Origin: Planctomycetota bacterium
GTDB taxonomy: Bacteria > Planctomycetota > Planctomycetia > Pirellulales > Pirellulaceae
NCBI GenBank assembly: GCA_023430365.1
Contig: JAEZAS010000453.1
Location: 1 to 64,000 of the forward strand
Direction of reading: 5' to 3'
Length of the DNA stretch: 64,000 bases
In this document: in pieces, positions 35,801 through 43,286 of the stretch
Layout: the number at the start of each line of letters is the position of its first letter
Numbering within the stretch: position 1 is the first letter of the stretch
The notes under the pieces: generated by a model
The model's database searches: none
Seen by the model: the letters and a program-made list of their open reading frames with translations, nothing else
What the model was told of the DNA's origin: nothing
Translations under genes and position numbers: made by a program

Positions 35801-35846
35801 GGAATCGTTGATGCGATCCCGGACACGGGAATTGGTGGTTACTTAG
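32844..35846 (+). CDS. FAD-linked oxidoreductase with 4Fe-4S and CCG domains (YdiJ-like)
   Basis: This 1000-residue fusion is related to E. coli YdiJ and other D-2-hydroxyacid dehydrogenases. Residues about 40-530 are a GlcD-type FAD domain (LHARGAGTGLAGESLGPG, TLGGVLGVDSSGSNW, and near its end GEHGCGLSRTWAVRKQYGP). Two ferredoxin-type 4Fe-4S motifs follow: CNGCGRC...CP from 576 and CVNCHQCRTECP from 637. The C-terminal CCG domains show HMPCHLR (about 885) and ECSSCKMQ (about 953). Such enzymes oxidise D-lactate, glycolate or D-2-hydroxyglutarate and pass electrons to the respiratory chain; the exact substrate here is unknown. The start is a GTG with AGGAAG 5 bases upstream. Confidence 0.87.
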   Translation: MDPQRERVQADLRGLLSGEAHCGDAFVQMYATDGSIYEVPPLGVIRPRGLQDVRAAVRYAAENLIPLHARGAGTGLAGESLGPGLVMDFSHSMRRIVDLDNDEGTVTIQPGVVLGQLNRYLAGFGRQFGPDPATGGVTTLGGVLGVDSSGSNWLRYGSARDQVVSLQLVLADGETFEAGKHRVTDDPNVDPHPRRRELVRRLADLIQREESIIAANRPASLVNRCGFHLWDVLQDGVLDLARLVVGSEGTLALIAQATVRTVPIPKHRGLVLMFFDRLESAVQAAMEARELGVTACDLMDRRILTLARDIDPRYAQSIPREAEAMLMVEQQGEESGVVLESLQEVAARWQRRRRLAFDFHLAISPDEFDLFRRLARRVSPTLHRVQGHERPVPFVEDFAVPTTAMADFVPRVQRVLQTRQATASVFAHAGHGQFHIRPFMDVTNPQHQRRMQDLANDLYAEVLAVNGTISGEHGCGLSRTWAVRKQYGPLYDVFREVKRIFDPGNLLNPGKIVADVPQPLIKNLRPVGNSVSEAGSVDDADAEPSADTLASNGQAAKPLELQLIWKGTIGAEAEQCNGCGRCRTQSPETRMCPIFRSAPAEEASPRAKANLMRAVINGQLPPNQLATEELKSIADLCVNCHQCRTECPAGVDIPKLMMEAKAQFVSSNGVDATGWVITRIDTIAAWMSRLASLSNWSLRQPWIRWLLEKSVGIAQGRKLPQVATSSFLRRAERQRLTRPSRRAGNKVLYFVDVYANWFDTQLADAFVQVLQHNNVSVYVHPAQRASGMAKISQGDAERARAVAEKNVAVLADAVRQGYTIVTTEPSAALCLTHEYLNLLDDDDARLVAANTVEACTYLWRMNEVGRLELDLKPLNYTVGYHMPCHLRALNVGSPGESLLGLIPGLTVRRIERGCSGMAGTYGLKRENYRSSLRAGWGLISAVRDPAIEVGTTECSSCKMQMEQGGGKPTVHPLKILALAYGLMPEVESLMRSRTRELVVT

Positions 35847-35863
35847 CAGGCGGCGATGGCGGC

Positions 35864-36109
35864 ATGAAGGTTGAAGTCAAGCTATTCGCAGGCGCGCGGC
35901 AACGAGTTGGCGCTCCCAGCGTAGAAATTGAGTTGCCCGACAACGCTCGCGTCTTGGAACTTCGCGAGGCAATTGCCGCCCAATATCCAGCACTTGCCGG
36001 CGCCCTTGGTTCGATGCGTTTTGCCGTGGACAACGAGTATGCCGCGGACAATTTGCTCATTTCGCCAGCAGCGGAAGTAGCCTGCATTCCTCCCGTAAGT
36101 GGAGGCTAG
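35864..36109 (+). CDS. moaD: Molybdopterin synthase small subunit MoaD
   Basis: This 81-residue ubiquitin-fold protein ends in the required Gly-Gly (CIPPVSGG), which carries the thiocarboxylate sulfur for molybdopterin synthesis. The fold signature (KVEVKLFAGARQRVG...ELREAIAAQYP) and size fit MoaD. It lies 17 bases after the FAD/Fe-S gene. Its last codons (Gly-Gly-stop) include GGAGG, which is also the likely ribosome-binding site of moaE 9 bases further on. Confidence 0.9.
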   Translation: MKVEVKLFAGARQRVGAPSVEIELPDNARVLELREAIAAQYPALAGALGSMRFAVDNEYAADNLLISPAAEVACIPPVSGG

Positions 36110-36114
36110 ACGGC

Positions 36115-36540
36115 GTGGTCGAACTCACCGAAAACCCGATCGATTCAGCCGCAGTATTGGCCCAGGTGTCATCCCCGGAGGCTGGGGCGGTGGTGTTGTT
36201 TCTCGGAACGACGCGGCAGTTCACCAAGGGACGGGAGACCGAATCGCTGGACTACGAATGCTATCCGGAGATGGCTCGTCGCAAGCTGGCGGAACTCGAA
36301 GGCGAGGCTCGTCGACGCTGGTCGATTGTTGAGTGCGTGATTGTCCATCGGCTGGGGCATTTGGAGCTTGGCGAAGCCAGCGTGGCGGTGGCGGTGGGCA
36401 CTCCGCATCGCAAGGATGCTTTTGAAGCCGGGCAATGGCTGATCGACACCCTGAAGGAAGTTGTACCGATCTGGAAGAAAGAGAATTGGGCGGACGGCAC
36501 GACCGATTGGGTCCATCCGGGCCTGCCCGCCGAACACTAA
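36115..36540 (+). CDS. moaE: Molybdopterin synthase large subunit MoaE
   Basis: This 141-residue catalytic subunit joins two MoaD-carried sulfurs onto cyclic pyranopterin phosphate. Typical features are AGAVVLFLGTTRQFTKGR near the N-terminus, LDYECYPEMARRKLAELE in the middle, the IVHRLGHLELGEASVAVAVG segment and PIWKKENWADG with the conserved lysines. The start is GTG at 36115, with GGAGG inside the end of moaD as Shine-Dalgarno. It partners directly with the upstream moaD. Confidence 0.93.
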   Translation: MVELTENPIDSAAVLAQVSSPEAGAVVLFLGTTRQFTKGRETESLDYECYPEMARRKLAELEGEARRRWSIVECVIVHRLGHLELGEASVAVAVGTPHRKDAFEAGQWLIDTLKEVVPIWKKENWADGTTDWVHPGLPAEH

Positions 36541-36588
36541 GCGACGTTGGCGTGGGCGGCAGCCTGCGTTGAACGACAGAGTTGGAAC

Positions 36589-37590
36589 ATGTCCGCAGCG
36601 GGACCACTTATCGATCAGTTCGGCCGGGTGCATACCAGCCTGCGGATTAGCGTGACCGACCGCTGCAATATCCGCTGCTTCTACTGCATGCCCAACGAGA
36701 ACGTGCAGTTCCGGCCGCGGCAGGAGATTCTCACGTTTGAGGAGATCGTCCGCTTCGCTCGGGTGGTGGCGGGGCTCGGGGTGAACAAGCTACGGCTGAC
36801 GGGGGGCGAACCCCTGGTGCGGTCGGATCTGGTGAAGCTGGTTTCCGCGCTCAACGAGGTCCCGGGGATTCAGGAAATCGCTCTGACGACCAACGGCATC
36901 CTGCTGGAGGAGTTCGCCGAGCCTCTCAAGGCGGCGGGGCTAACTCGGCTGAACATCAGCCTTGACACCCTCAGCGAGCAAACCTTCCGCCGCATCGCCC
37001 GTCGGGATGGGCTCGATCGGGTGCTCGCCGGCATCGAGGCCGCAAAGCGGGCTGGTTTCAAGCAGATTCGCCTCAATGCGGTGGCCATGAAGGGCGTTAC
37101 CGAGTCGGAGCTTGTTCCGCTCACGCAGTATGCCTTGGACCGCGGCATGCAAATGCGTTTCATCGAGTTCATGCCGCTCGACGCGGAACAAAACTGGCAA
37201 GCGGAGCTGGTCCTCAGCGGCGAAGAAATCCGTCGGGCCTTGGAAGAAGCCCTCGCTCCGCTCGAACCCGACGAGCGAACCGATCCGAGCCAGCCGGCCA
37301 GTGACTACCACTTCACGGACGGCCGGGGAAGCGTTGGTTTCATCAATCCGGTGAGCCAGCCCTTCTGCGACCAATGCAATCGGCTGCGCCTTACCGCGGA
37401 AGGGCAAATCCGCAACTGCCTGTTCTCGACCGTCGAATGGGATGCTCGCGCGCTCTTGCGAAACGGCGCGAGCGATGAGCAAATTGCCGATCTGGTTCGC
37501 GATTGTGTGCAGGCCAAGAAACCGGGGCATGGGATCGATGAACCAGGGTTCCTTCGTCCCGAGCGGGCGATGTACCAGATCGGTGGCTGA
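36589..37590 (+). CDS. moaA: GTP 3',8-cyclase MoaA (radical SAM)
   Basis: This 333-residue radical-SAM enzyme makes 3',8-cyclo-GTP, the first step of molybdenum cofactor synthesis. The SAM cluster cysteines are C26-x3-C30-x2-C33 (RCNIRCFYCMP), and the second cluster is C260, C263 and C277 (FCDQCNRLR...NCLF). The C-terminus is the functionally required Gly-Gly (MYQIGG). The ATG at 36589 is chosen; an open frame from a TTG at 36547 adds only 14 unlikely residues. The stop overlaps the next gene's start as TGATG, so the aminotransferase-like gene is translationally coupled. Confidence 0.95.
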   Translation: MSAAGPLIDQFGRVHTSLRISVTDRCNIRCFYCMPNENVQFRPRQEILTFEEIVRFARVVAGLGVNKLRLTGGEPLVRSDLVKLVSALNEVPGIQEIALTTNGILLEEFAEPLKAAGLTRLNISLDTLSEQTFRRIARRDGLDRVLAGIEAAKRAGFKQIRLNAVAMKGVTESELVPLTQYALDRGMQMRFIEFMPLDAEQNWQAELVLSGEEIRRALEEALAPLEPDERTDPSQPASDYHFTDGRGSVGFINPVSQPFCDQCNRLRLTAEGQIRNCLFSTVEWDARALLRNGASDEQIADLVRDCVQAKKPGHGIDEPGFLRPERAMYQIGG

Positions 37591-38747
37591 TGCGAATCTA
37601 TCTCGACAACGCTGCGACGAGCTGGCCGAAACCGGAGAGCGTGTACGCCGCCGCCGACCATTGGCAGCGGGTGATCGGCGCCGCCGGAGGACGAGGCGTC
37701 ACACGTGAGGCCAATGAAACCGACCGAATCATCTCCTCTGCGAGGAAGGGTGTCGCTCAGTGCCTGGGTGTGGATGACCCGCGTCGGGTGATCTTCACAC
37801 TGAACGGGACCGACTCGCTGAACCAGGCTCTGCATGGATTGCTGCGGCCCGGTGATCACGTGGTCACGACGGTCTGCGAGCACAACTCGGTGCTGCGACC
37901 GCTCTCTTGGCTGCAACAGCATCGAGACGTCGCGGTGACGGTTGTCGACTGTGACGATCGCGGCTTCGTCGATCCAGACGACATCCGCTCGTCGATCCAC
38001 GCTCGGACGAAGTTGATCGCCCTGGTTCACGCTTCCAACGTGACGGGAGCCGTTCAGCCGGCCGAGGAGGTCGGCGCGATCGCGGCGGAGAAGGGCGTCG
38101 ATTTCCTCCTGGACGCGGCGCAGTCGCTCGGCCACCTGCCGATCGACGTCAAGCAAATCGGCTGCACGATGCTCGCCGCTCCGGGGCATAAAGGACTCCT
38201 GGGGCCACTGGGGACAGGAGTTCTCTATCTGGCGGAAGGAATCGAGCAACGCCTCGAACCGGTCCGGCAAGGCGGAACCGGAACACACAGCGAAGTGGCC
38301 AGCCAACCGGCCGAGTTGCCCGACCGGTACGAAAGCGGCAACCAGAATGTCCCCGGCATCGCGGGGTTAGGAGCGGGGGTGGCTGAGGTCCTGCGCCTGG
38401 GCGTAAATGCCATCGCCGAACAGCAGGCGGTACTAACCAAGCGGCTGATTCAAGCACTCGCCGAGGTGCGAGGCCTCTCGCTCTATGGCCCTTCCGCGGA
38501 GCAGCATCGAATCGGCGTCGTCAATTTCAATCTGGACGGATGGGACCCGCAGGAACTGGCGACGCTGCTCGATACGCAGTGGTCGATTCAGGCTCGAGCG
38601 GGACTCCATTGTGCCCCCCACATGCATGCCGCTTTGGGCACAATTCCAGCCGGCGCCGTGCGGGCGAGCTTGGGGCCATTTACCACGGCCGACCACATCG
38701 ACGCTCTGGTGTCGGCCCTTCACGAGTTAGCTGCTGACGGCGCTTAG
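37590..38747 (+). CDS. Class V aminotransferase / cysteine desulfurase-like enzyme
   Basis: This 385-residue PLP enzyme has its Schiff-base lysine as K201 in APGHKGLLGPLGTG. D175 and Q178 (LLDAAQSLGH) and H98 (CEHNSVLRP) match the NifS/SufS fold. The Cys of ARAGLHCAP (C341) sits where cysteine desulfurases keep their catalytic cysteine. The enzyme is therefore probably a cysteine desulfurase rather than an amino-acid aminotransferase. Its start overlaps the moaA stop by one base, so it may supply sulfur for MoaD thiocarboxylation. The sulfur-carrier link is inferred from position; no MoeB-like activator is seen here. It converges with the next gene, 6 bases away. Confidence 0.83.
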   Translation: MRIYLDNAATSWPKPESVYAAADHWQRVIGAAGGRGVTREANETDRIISSARKGVAQCLGVDDPRRVIFTLNGTDSLNQALHGLLRPGDHVVTTVCEHNSVLRPLSWLQQHRDVAVTVVDCDDRGFVDPDDIRSSIHARTKLIALVHASNVTGAVQPAEEVGAIAAEKGVDFLLDAAQSLGHLPIDVKQIGCTMLAAPGHKGLLGPLGTGVLYLAEGIEQRLEPVRQGGTGTHSEVASQPAELPDRYESGNQNVPGIAGLGAGVAEVLRLGVNAIAEQQAVLTKRLIQALAEVRGLSLYGPSAEQHRIGVVNFNLDGWDPQELATLLDTQWSIQARAGLHCAPHMHAALGTIPAGAVRASLGPFTTADHIDALVSALHELAADGA

Positions 38748-38753
38748 CTGACG

Positions 38754-40151
38754 TCAGCGAGTCTTGGCCGCTGCACTTGCTTTTTGAGCGGTTGGTTGCG
38801 AACGCTCCTCTGCGGCCGGTGTCGCGGATTTGTCGCTTTGCTCGAGAAACCGGAAGCCGCTGATCAATTCTCGATCGACGGCGGCAAAACGTTCCACGAG
38901 GCTGGCCTCGATCGTCAATACGATCGAAGCTCGTTCCCCCTTTTCGTTGGCGAGGTGGTAGTAGGTCCACTGGATGGGCAGATCCGAGGCGTTGCCGGAT
39001 GCGACCACCCGCAACACGTGGATGCCCGAGTCGTTCACTTGCTCCGAGGCTTCGACGATCTGGCCGAAATTCTTGCCCAGAGTCTTCTTCACGTCCTCTT
39101 GGAAGCCGTGGACCGTCAGTTGCTCGCCGGCGGGCAGTTTTTGCAGCCTGGCGACGTTGCACTGGGCGATCAGATCGCCGCGGTCAATCAGTCGCATTAC
39201 TGCCACGTCGTGCCGGTCGACCATCACTCGCCAGCGCCGATCGTGAAGGAGCTCGTAGCCCCCCTTTGCGGAACGCAGCTCCAGGAACGTATCTCCGGAA
39301 CCCGGTTGCAGACTCAATCCAGCGAGCGACTTGTCGCTCAGCTCCACGGGGCTTGAAACTGGGGCCGCCACGAGGCGAACCTTGGTCACGGTTTCGAATC
39401 CCGGCTGGGCGTGCCCGATGGCTCGGTTCTCGCGGATCGCCAGCGCCAGCCAGGTGATGACCTTTTTGCTGAGGTCGAAGTTGTACTTGGCGATCAACTC
39501 GACGTCCGAGGATACGCCTTCGATCGCGCCAGAAGCCTTGCCGCTGAGCGAGACCGTCGCCACACCGTTCTCGACCTTCGCGAGTTTGCAGCTCACGTCC
39601 TGCTTGTGGATGACTTCCAGGCAGAGCAGGCGGGCTAGGGTTTCGTCGCTCACCGCCCAGTCGTCGCCTAGCTCTACTTCTCGGTCGGGGAGCAGTTCGA
39701 TGAGCTGGATGAGGGCAGCGGGTGTTTCCACCAGCTCCAACTCCTCGCGGCTCAGAGGACCAAGCGGAGAGTAAAGTTGGGGGCGATCATCGGAGGGGAA
39801 AAGGACCAGATGCCGCCGATCCTCTCGCAGCAGTTCACTCACCTTGGCTTTGCCGAGCTCGATGTCAGCTTTCGACTCGCGATAATACCGGACGGCGCCG
39901 CCGGTCATCGGTAGCGGACGCTCGAGGTAGAGTTGTTCGGCGGCAACGGTCACTGGCAGCCGCTGAACCTCCTTGCCGTCGGCGTTGGTCTTCAGTTCGC
40001 CTTCGATATCAATGACGCTGCGGACTTGCAGGCTTTGTCCCGCATCGGCTGCGAGGCGAAAAGTTTCAGCCAGGCAGGTGGATCCGGAGATCGCGACTAC
40101 GGCTATTGTCGCCAACAGTTGCTTCAGCAGCTGGGCTGCGGTGACTCGCAT
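38754..40151 (-). CDS. Exported protein of unknown function
   Basis: This 465-residue protein starts with a clear signal peptide (MRVTAAQLLKQLLATIAVVA, then ISGSTCLA; probable cleavage after A28). The mature part is beta-rich without cysteine pairs or repeats that I can name. It contains KLPAGEQLTVHGFQEDVKKT and ASGNASDLPIQWTYYHLAN. The C-terminal 20 residues are Ala/Gln/Ser-rich. The frame extends 56 codons further upstream but that part is not signal-like, so 40151 is preferred. It lies between the moa block and the sigma gene, transcribed against both neighbours' direction. No family recognised. Confidence 0.7.
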   Translation of the reverse strand: MRVTAAQLLKQLLATIAVVAISGSTCLAETFRLAADAGQSLQVRSVIDIEGELKTNADGKEVQRLPVTVAAEQLYLERPLPMTGGAVRYYRESKADIELGKAKVSELLREDRRHLVLFPSDDRPQLYSPLGPLSREELELVETPAALIQLIELLPDREVELGDDWAVSDETLARLLCLEVIHKQDVSCKLAKVENGVATVSLSGKASGAIEGVSSDVELIAKYNFDLSKKVITWLALAIRENRAIGHAQPGFETVTKVRLVAAPVSSPVELSDKSLAGLSLQPGSGDTFLELRSAKGGYELLHDRRWRVMVDRHDVAVMRLIDRGDLIAQCNVARLQKLPAGEQLTVHGFQEDVKKTLGKNFGQIVEASEQVNDSGIHVLRVVASGNASDLPIQWTYYHLANEKGERASIVLTIEASLVERFAAVDRELISGFRFLEQSDKSATPAAEERSQPTAQKASAAAKTR

Positions 40152-40713
40152 GGTGACCCTTCCTGAGATTGGCGTATCAAATTGAGACGCCACCCGGTCG
40201 AAATGGCAGTCCTTACCATCGATACATCGACTACAACCGGTCTTTCGATTAACTTTCGAGGTCGACAGCGTCGTCAGCTGGCAGCCGAACCTATCGCGTC
40301 CCGACGGTGATCTACACAAAGGAAGCCTCTAGCGGGCCTTAGGTTAGGCAATCCCCGCCAATATCATCGAATGCGGCAGTCCGCGTGAAAGGAATCCGAC
40401 TGCACGGCAACAAGGAATGTGGAGGCTCGCGCGAACTTTCCGCAGTGGTGCGGGACTTTTGTCCAGTAGACTTCTAGAATCGCGACTGGCCCTTTCTCGG
40501 CCGCGGGGCATGGAATTCGCTCGTTAGACAGTTATGTCCGCGGGACTGTCACGGTTGGTGGACAGATGAGCACCGCAACTTCCGGTTTGCTCAATGCGTA
40601 AGAGGAATGAGTTGAGACGCCCCAAGAGGGGGCACCCTGGGATGGCAGCGTCGGCTGGGCGATGGAGTCGCACGGAACAACAGCTGGGGCGGGGAACGGA
40701 GAGGAAACGAATC
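40152..40713. other. Intergenic region upstream of the sigma factor gene
   Basis: There are 562 bases without a supported gene. The sigma-factor reading frame is open back to 40594, but the segment before 40714 lacks a sensible start or conserved sequence. Promoters for both flanking genes are expected. I see no site that I would name with confidence. A GAGAGGAAACG stretch just before 40714 is the likely ribosome-binding site. Confidence 0.4.
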
Positions 40714-42381
40714 ATGCACACCGGCTACCAGAACACCACGCTGAAGCAACTGAGAGATCAGCAGGTCCGGTTTGCCCCGCGTGAAAAGAAAATCGAACAA
40801 GTGAATCGGGCCGAACGCCTGCTGGTCGAGCTCGATAAGAACCGCACGTACACCTACGAGTACCTCTGCTTTCGGATTACCGATTTCCGGCCGACGACCA
40901 ACGCCTCGACTTTGATCTCCGGACGGGACGCAATCCATGATCTGCGGCTTTTCGTCGAAGACGTGTCAGATGCAGCCAATTTGCCGGTAGAAGATGCGGG
41001 CGAGCCGGTTCATACCGTGGAAGAGCTGAGCAAGATGTTCAACGTTTCCACCAAGACCATCTCGCGCTGGCGTGAGCAGGGCCTGGTGAGTCGGCGGTTT
41101 ATCTACGACGGACGCCGCAAACGGGTGGGCTTCTTGCGCAGCAGTGTGGAACGCTTCGTGAACTCGAACCATGAGCGAGTGAAGCGAGGAGAACGATTTA
41201 GTCAGTTAACAGATGAGGAGCGGCGCGACATTGTCGATCGCGCCCGTCGGCTGGTTCAAGCGGGCGGGTGCCCGTCGGAAGTGGCCCGCCGAATTGCTAA
41301 ACATATGAATCGCAGTGTTGAGACCGTTCGATATACCTTGAAGCAGTTCGATCAGCAGAATCCGGCGCAGGCGGTGTTCCCGGAACGTACGGGGACCTTG
41401 TCGGAAGAAGTCAAGCAGCGGCTGTACCAGCAGCACCGGCGCGGCGAAAGTGTCGACGCCTTGGCCAAGCGGTACTGCCGTACCCGGACCACGATTTACC
41501 GGGTGATCAACGAGATGCGCGCCAAGCGCATCCTCGAGCTGCCGCTGGACTACATGCATCACCCGAGCTTCGAAGAGCCGGGCGTCGAGGCGGAAATCAT
41601 GGCCCCGATGCCTGAAAATGACACGCCCGCTCGTAAGACGCGCGGTCCAAGTGGCCTGCCGCCCTACCTGGCGTCGTTGTACGAAGTGCCCTTGCTGACT
41701 CGGGAACAGGAATATCACCTGTTCAGGCGGTTTAACTTCCTGAAGTACAAGGCGACGAAGCTTCGTGAGAAGCTGGATCCAGCCCGCGCTCGTACGAGCG
41801 AGATGGACGAGATCGAAAGGCTGTATGAGGAAGCGGTAAAGGTCAAGAACCAGATTGTGCAGGCCAACTTGCGGTTGGTCGTGTCGATCGCCAAGCGGCA
41901 CGTCAGCGGAACGGAAGACTTTTTCGGTCTGGTTAGCGACGGCAATATGTCGCTCATCCGGGCAGCCGAAAAATTCGACTATTCTCGTGGAAATAAGTTC
42001 AGTACGTACGCCAGCTGGGCGATTATGAAGAACTTCGCCCGGACGATTCCGGACGAGTTCAAGCACCGGGACCGGTTCCGAACCAGCCAGGACGAAATGT
42101 TCTCGGCGAAGCCGGATCAGCGGTCCGATGAGTTGGGGCAGGAAACCGCGCAAAACCTTCGAGAGTTGCAGGTTGAGCGGATTCTGTCGCGGCTTGACGA
42201 GCGCGAGCAAAAGATTATCATCAGTCGCTTCGGCTTGAATCACTCCAACGAACCGTTGACCTTGAAAGAGGTCGGCCACGAGTTGGGGGTGACCAAAGAG
42301 CGCGTGCGACAAATCGAAGCCCGTGCCTTGAACAAGCTGCGGCAGGCGGCTCAGGAAGAGCACATTGAAGTGCCCGAGTGA
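40714..42381 (+). CDS. Sigma-70 family factor with extra N-terminal HTH domains
   Basis: This 555-residue sigma factor has an unusual front half. Residues 99-150 form a MerR/excisionase-like HTH (VEELSKMFNVSTKTISRWRE); 167-212 (CPSEVARRIAKHMNRSVETV) and 228-275 (ALAKRYCRTRTTIYRVINEM) look like two more. The sigma core follows: region 1.2-like (314-345), region 2 (372-452, LVVSIAKRHVSG, NKFSTYASWAIMKNFAR) and region 4 (488-548, LTLKEVGHELGVTKERVRQI). Only about 35 residues (453-487) separate regions 2 and 4, so the usual sigma-3 domain seems absent. GAGAGGAAACG precedes the ATG. A terminator follows. It may recognise promoters without extended -10 contact. Confidence 0.87.
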   Translation: MHTGYQNTTLKQLRDQQVRFAPREKKIEQVNRAERLLVELDKNRTYTYEYLCFRITDFRPTTNASTLISGRDAIHDLRLFVEDVSDAANLPVEDAGEPVHTVEELSKMFNVSTKTISRWREQGLVSRRFIYDGRRKRVGFLRSSVERFVNSNHERVKRGERFSQLTDEERRDIVDRARRLVQAGGCPSEVARRIAKHMNRSVETVRYTLKQFDQQNPAQAVFPERTGTLSEEVKQRLYQQHRRGESVDALAKRYCRTRTTIYRVINEMRAKRILELPLDYMHHPSFEEPGVEAEIMAPMPENDTPARKTRGPSGLPPYLASLYEVPLLTREQEYHLFRRFNFLKYKATKLREKLDPARARTSEMDEIERLYEEAVKVKNQIVQANLRLVVSIAKRHVSGTEDFFGLVSDGNMSLIRAAEKFDYSRGNKFSTYASWAIMKNFARTIPDEFKHRDRFRTSQDEMFSAKPDQRSDELGQETAQNLRELQVERILSRLDEREQKIIISRFGLNHSNEPLTLKEVGHELGVTKERVRQIEARALNKLRQAAQEEHIEVPE

Positions 42382-42420
42382 GCTCGCCGATTTTACGGGT
42401 TATCCGCCGAAATGTCTCAA

Positions 42421-42460
42421 GATCAGCCTCCTCCAAGGGGGTGGCTGGTCTTGCTTTTTT
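42421..42460 (+). terminator. Rho-independent terminator after the sigma gene
   Basis: GATCAGCC and GGCTGGTC form the outer stem with one G-T pair, with TCCTCC/GGGGGT pairing inside. TTGCTTTTTT follows. It lies 39 bases past the sigma stop. Confidence 0.8.
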
Positions 42461-42561
42461 GGCGGCGCGGCTTGTCTAAGGGTGGTGCGAACCGCCGCTC
42501 GGCCGTCGGTGTCTTAACTGACGGCAAGGGTTGGTGTTCGCATTATTTCCCTGTAGTCGTA

Positions 42562-42589
42562 TTGCGTACTTTCAGAGGGTCACTATATT
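42562..42589 (+). promoter_or_regulatory. Promoter of the tRNA-tuf transcript
   Basis: TTGCGT at 42562-42567, a 16-base spacer and TATATT (five of six to consensus) at 42584-42589. The first tRNA gene starts 38 bases downstream, allowing a short 5' leader for RNase P. Confidence 0.6.
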
Positions 42590-42627
42590 AACTGGTTTTC
42601 AACGCAGCGCGTTAGCCGTGCTTCCAC

Positions 42628-42700
42628 GCCAGCGTAGCTCAATTGGCAGAGCAGCTGATTTGTAATCAGCAGGTTATGGGTTCAAGTCCCTTCGCTGGCT
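42628..42700 (+). tRNA. trnT: tRNA-Thr (anticodon UGU)
   Basis: The acceptor pairs GCCAGCG with CGCTGGC. The anticodon stem-loop is GCTGA-TTTGTAA-TCAGC with anticodon TGT, and the T arm ends in GGTTCAAGTCCC-type sequence. The 3' CCA is not encoded. It is first of a four-tRNA cluster before tuf. Confidence 0.95.
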
Positions 42701-42787
42701 CTGTCCTGGGTGAGGTTTGCGTGGTGGTTTTGCGGTGCGTCGCGGGCCCGGTTTGACTGGCCGTTCGGGCAGCGTGAGTGAGTGTTC

Positions 42788-42870
42788 GGGGAGTTACCCA
42801 AGCGGTCAAAGGGGACAGACTGTAAATCTGTTGGCTTCGGTCTTCGGAGGTTCGAATCCTCCACTCCCCA
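42788..42870 (+). tRNA. trnY: tRNA-Tyr (anticodon GUA)
   Basis: The acceptor pairs GGGGAGT with ACTCCCC. The anticodon stem-loop is ACAGA-CTGTAAA-TCTGT with anticodon GTA. The long variable arm (GGCTTCGGTCTTCGG region) marks a class II tRNA, as expected for tyrosine. CCA is not encoded. Confidence 0.95.
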
Positions 42871-42949
42871 CTTGTGGGTTTAGGAGAAAGTGGTCTCTTG
42901 TTGTCTTCGGCGACGGGGCGGCGAGGGGCAAGCAGGAAAGCAACGGCAT

Positions 42950-43020
42950 GCGGGTGTAGCTCAATGGTAGAGCTCCTGCCTTCCAAGCAGGTGACGAGGG
43001 TTCGATTCCCTTCACCCGCT
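42950..43020 (+). tRNA. trnG: tRNA-Gly (anticodon UCC)
   Basis: The acceptor pairs GCGGGTG with CACCCGC. The anticodon stem-loop is CCTGC-CTTCCAA-GCAGG with anticodon TCC. The T arm reads GAGGGTTCGATTCCCTT. CCA is not encoded. Confidence 0.95.
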
Positions 43021-43126
43021 CTCGCGTGCTGGGGTGTGTCTGCGGTTGGTGCGGACTGCTAAAGCGCTGGTGAGGACGGCTGGGCTTGCTTGCTGTAGGT
43101 TAGTGGTCGCCAGTTGGTTTGGATTG

Positions 43127-43199
<73 letters not shown>

Positions 43200-43286
43200 C
43201 GTTTGGATGAGTGCGTAGGACGCGCTTAGTCGAATTTGTCACCTTTACAGGCATCGATTTTCACGAAAACGCAGGTGTAGAAAGCA

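Noticed and set aside
40594..40713. 40-codon N-terminal extension of the sigma factor
   Set aside because: There is no ribosome-binding site before it, whereas GAGAGGAAACG precedes the ATG at 40714, and the extension has no recognisable sequence.
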